Made by a program: the position numbers and the translations under genes. Positions 42,347 through 43,674 of a stretch of 43,674 bases of DNA are shown piece after piece. The stretch is from Leucobacter chromiisoli. GTDB taxonomy: Bacteria > Actinomycetota > Actinomycetes > Actinomycetales > Microbacteriaceae. The stretch's first letter is position 1. Each line of letters opens with the position of its first letter. Below the pieces are notes generated by a model, which did no database searches, had not been told where the DNA came from, and saw nothing but the letters and a program-made list of their open reading frames with translations. The DNA lies in the NCBI RefSeq assembly GCF_016522505.1, contig NZ_JAEHOH010000024.1:1-43674 (forward strand), read 5' to 3'.

Positions 42347-43528
42347 ATGAGCCGCCAGCGCCTGACCATCGGCACCTTCGGGGAGATCGGCCACCTCGCG
42401 AGCCCCAGCGGGCGGGTCGTCGCGCGCGCCCGCTACCGCGACTGGGACGGCAAGACTCGGCTCGTCCAAGCCACCGGTGATACGCGGAAGTCCGCGGAGC
42501 GGGCGTTGAAGGCGAAACTCGCCAACCGGAGCCTGTTCCAGCCGTCGTCCTCGGCGCTCACCCCGGACAGCTCCTTCCCGGACCTGGTCGCGTACTGGCT
42601 CGAGGACCTCGAGCTCGAAGACCGGCTCTCCAAGCGAACCCTGCAGCTGTACGAGCGGAACATGCAGACCCTCGTCATGCCCGCCTTCGGGAACCTGACC
42701 CTGCGGGAGATCGGCGTCGCCCGCTGCGACCACTTCCTCAAACAGCTCGCGAAGCAGAGCTACAACCGCGCCAAGCAGGCCCGCGTCGTGCTCCGACTCG
42801 CACTCGGCCTCGCCGTCAGACATGAGGTGCTGCCGCGCAACCCGATGGACCACGTCTCTCGGTTGCACCGGCCGGCATCGACCCCCAACGCGCTGACACC
42901 GGCGGAGGTGAACGCGATCCGTGCTGCGATCGCGTTCTGGGAGGCCGGACGCTCGATCTCCGGGCCGAAGCCCGACGGACAGCTCGGCGCGATCGTCGAG
43001 GTCATGCTCGGCACCTCCGCCCGCATCGGCGAGGTCCTCGCCATCCGACGCCGCGACATCGACGTCACCAGCCCGACCCCATCCATCCGGATCACCGGCA
43101 CGATCGTCAGCCACCGCGGCGAGCCGACCATACGACAGGACCACCCGAAGACAGCGAAGTCCAGGCGTACGGTCGCGATCCCGTCGTTCACCGCAGAAGC
43201 TGTGAGGCGCCGCATGACACGGCTGGAAGACTCGTCGCTCGACGCCCTGCTGTTCTGCAGCCGCGAGGGAACGCCGCTGACGACGAACAACGTGCGCCGC
43301 CAGCTCCGACATGTGCTCGACCTGGTGGGAATCACCGGGATCACGCCGCACATGTTCCGCCGCACGGTCGTGACCGCGATCAACGAGCAGGGCGGCGTCG
43401 AACTCGCTGCCGAACTGCTCGGCCACACGGACCCGAAGATCACGATCCAGCACTACATCCGCCGCAACGAGATGGTGAACCCCGCGACCGCCGAGATGTT
43501 GGATCGTGTCTTCTCAAAGGAAGAATGA
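42347..43528 (+). CDS. Tyrosine recombinase/integrase 2
   Basis: This 393-aa integrase is a close relative of integrase 1, with the same length and aligned landmarks: R226 (TSARIGEV), H335-x2-R338 (HMFRR), H360 and Y370 (QHYIRR). It follows the excisionase by 4 nt and is about 400 bp from the tRNA-Pro 3' end, which is the likely attachment site it acts on. The pair marks the start of a separate element that extends rightward out of the window. Confidence 0.93.
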   Translation: MSRQRLTIGTFGEIGHLASPSGRVVARARYRDWDGKTRLVQATGDTRKSAERALKAKLANRSLFQPSSSALTPDSSFPDLVAYWLEDLELEDRLSKRTLQLYERNMQTLVMPAFGNLTLREIGVARCDHFLKQLAKQSYNRAKQARVVLRLALGLAVRHEVLPRNPMDHVSRLHRPASTPNALTPAEVNAIRAAIAFWEAGRSISGPKPDGQLGAIVEVMLGTSARIGEVLAIRRRDIDVTSPTPSIRITGTIVSHRGEPTIRQDHPKTAKSRRTVAIPSFTAEAVRRRMTRLEDSSLDALLFCSREGTPLTTNNVRRQLRHVLDLVGITGITPHMFRRTVVTAINEQGGVELAAELLGHTDPKITIQHYIRRNEMVNPATAEMLDRVFSKEE

Positions 43529-43537
43529 GGAATGCTC

Positions 43538-43570
43538 TCCACCGCGGGGGACTGTCTGATTAACGGTGGA
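43538..43570. repeat. Inverted repeat after integrase 2
   Basis: TCCACCG (43538-43544) and CGGTGGA (43564-43570) are complementary around a 19-nt loop. There is no T tract, so a weak terminator or binding site are both possible. Confidence 0.3.
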
Positions 43571-43600
43571 TCTGGTCGGGCCTGACCGAAAGGAAGGGCG

Positions 43601-43674
43601 ATGACCGATGTCATCGAGATGATCGATCCTGTGACGGGAGAGATCTTGGATGAGCAGCAGCTCGCGGAGCAGTT
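43601..43674 (+). CDS. Partial gene running off the right edge
   Basis: ATG at 43601 follows AAGGAAGG. Only 24 codons are inside the window (MTDVIEMIDPVTGEILDEQQ and onward), acidic and without a recognisable motif. It is the next gene of the element headed by integrase 2. Confidence 0.6.
   Translation, partial: MTDVIEMIDPVTGEILDEQQLAEQ

Noticed and set aside
1..43674. CRISPR array, rRNA or complete tRNA genes
   Set aside because: No regularly spaced long repeats and no rRNA-like or full cloverleaf sequence were seen on either strand.

Overview
The window is high-G+C DNA from an actinobacterium, most likely in the Micrococcales/Microbacteriales. This rests on an actinobacterial conjugation gene set (a SCO6880-type protein, two DUF6112-type proteins, a TrbL-like channel, a VirB4-like ATPase, DUF2637 and a bifunctional primase-polymerase), on GTG/TTG starts and on promoter style. 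It is accessory DNA throughout: a mosaic of an integrative conjugative element, metabolic cargo, a defence-like operon and a tRNA-Pro attachment site broken by nested insertion sequences.

Region 1 (about 1-16,700) is a leftward transfer and maintenance module. From upstream to downstream it encodes a DNA methyltransferase, small orphan proteins, a primase-polymerase, a DUF2637 membrane protein, a ParB-like protein, a VirB8-like protein, an M23/lysozyme-like wall hydrolase, two small DUF6112-type membrane proteins, a TrbL/VirB6-like channel, the SCO6880-type protein and the VirB4-like ATPase. A single rightward gene (1789-2667, possible abortive-infection protein) sits between the last two. 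No VirD4-type coupling protein is visible; the element continues left of the window. An octamer, CGYACCTG in the direction of transcription, lies 25-63 nt upstream of most genes that begin a translational unit here and also before the relaxase operon.

Region 2 (about 17,100-25,700) is metabolic cargo. A leftward group encodes an AraC regulator, a class III CoA-transferase, a 3-hydroxyisobutyrate-dehydrogenase-like enzyme and a small membrane protein. It diverges from a MocR/YczR-type regulator that appears leaderless and has palindromes and 20-bp-spaced direct repeats in its control region. A coupled rightward group follows: cupin, short-chain dehydrogenase, membrane protein, alpha/beta hydrolase and AhpD-like protein. 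The substrate cannot be read from sequence.

Region 3 (about 25,700-33,100) returns to mobility: a relaxase accessory protein and a MobF relaxase-helicase, then a leftward double-winged-helix gene broken by one amber codon and followed by a 50-aa membrane ORF, 13-bp-period repeats, a small conserved membrane protein and tyrosine integrase 1.

Region 4 (33,181-39,713) is the strongest candidate for a little-described system. It is a tightly coupled operon of an excisionase-fold HTH protein, an N4-type DNA methyltransferase (TSPPY), a protein combining an Hsp90/MutL-type GHKL ATPase with a histidine-kinase-like module, and a protein with receiver-like residues and a large insertion; a DUF1643-like gene follows.

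Region 5 (39,865-43,674) begins with the 3' half of a tRNA-Pro(GGG), which looks like an attachment site. It is interrupted by an IS481-family remnant with 15-bp flanking repeats, itself carrying a degenerate IS3-family element. The tRNA terminator, an excisionase and integrase 2 (a close relative of integrase 1, same length) follow, and a new gene runs off the edge. This suggests elements accreted in tandem at one tRNA-Pro site.
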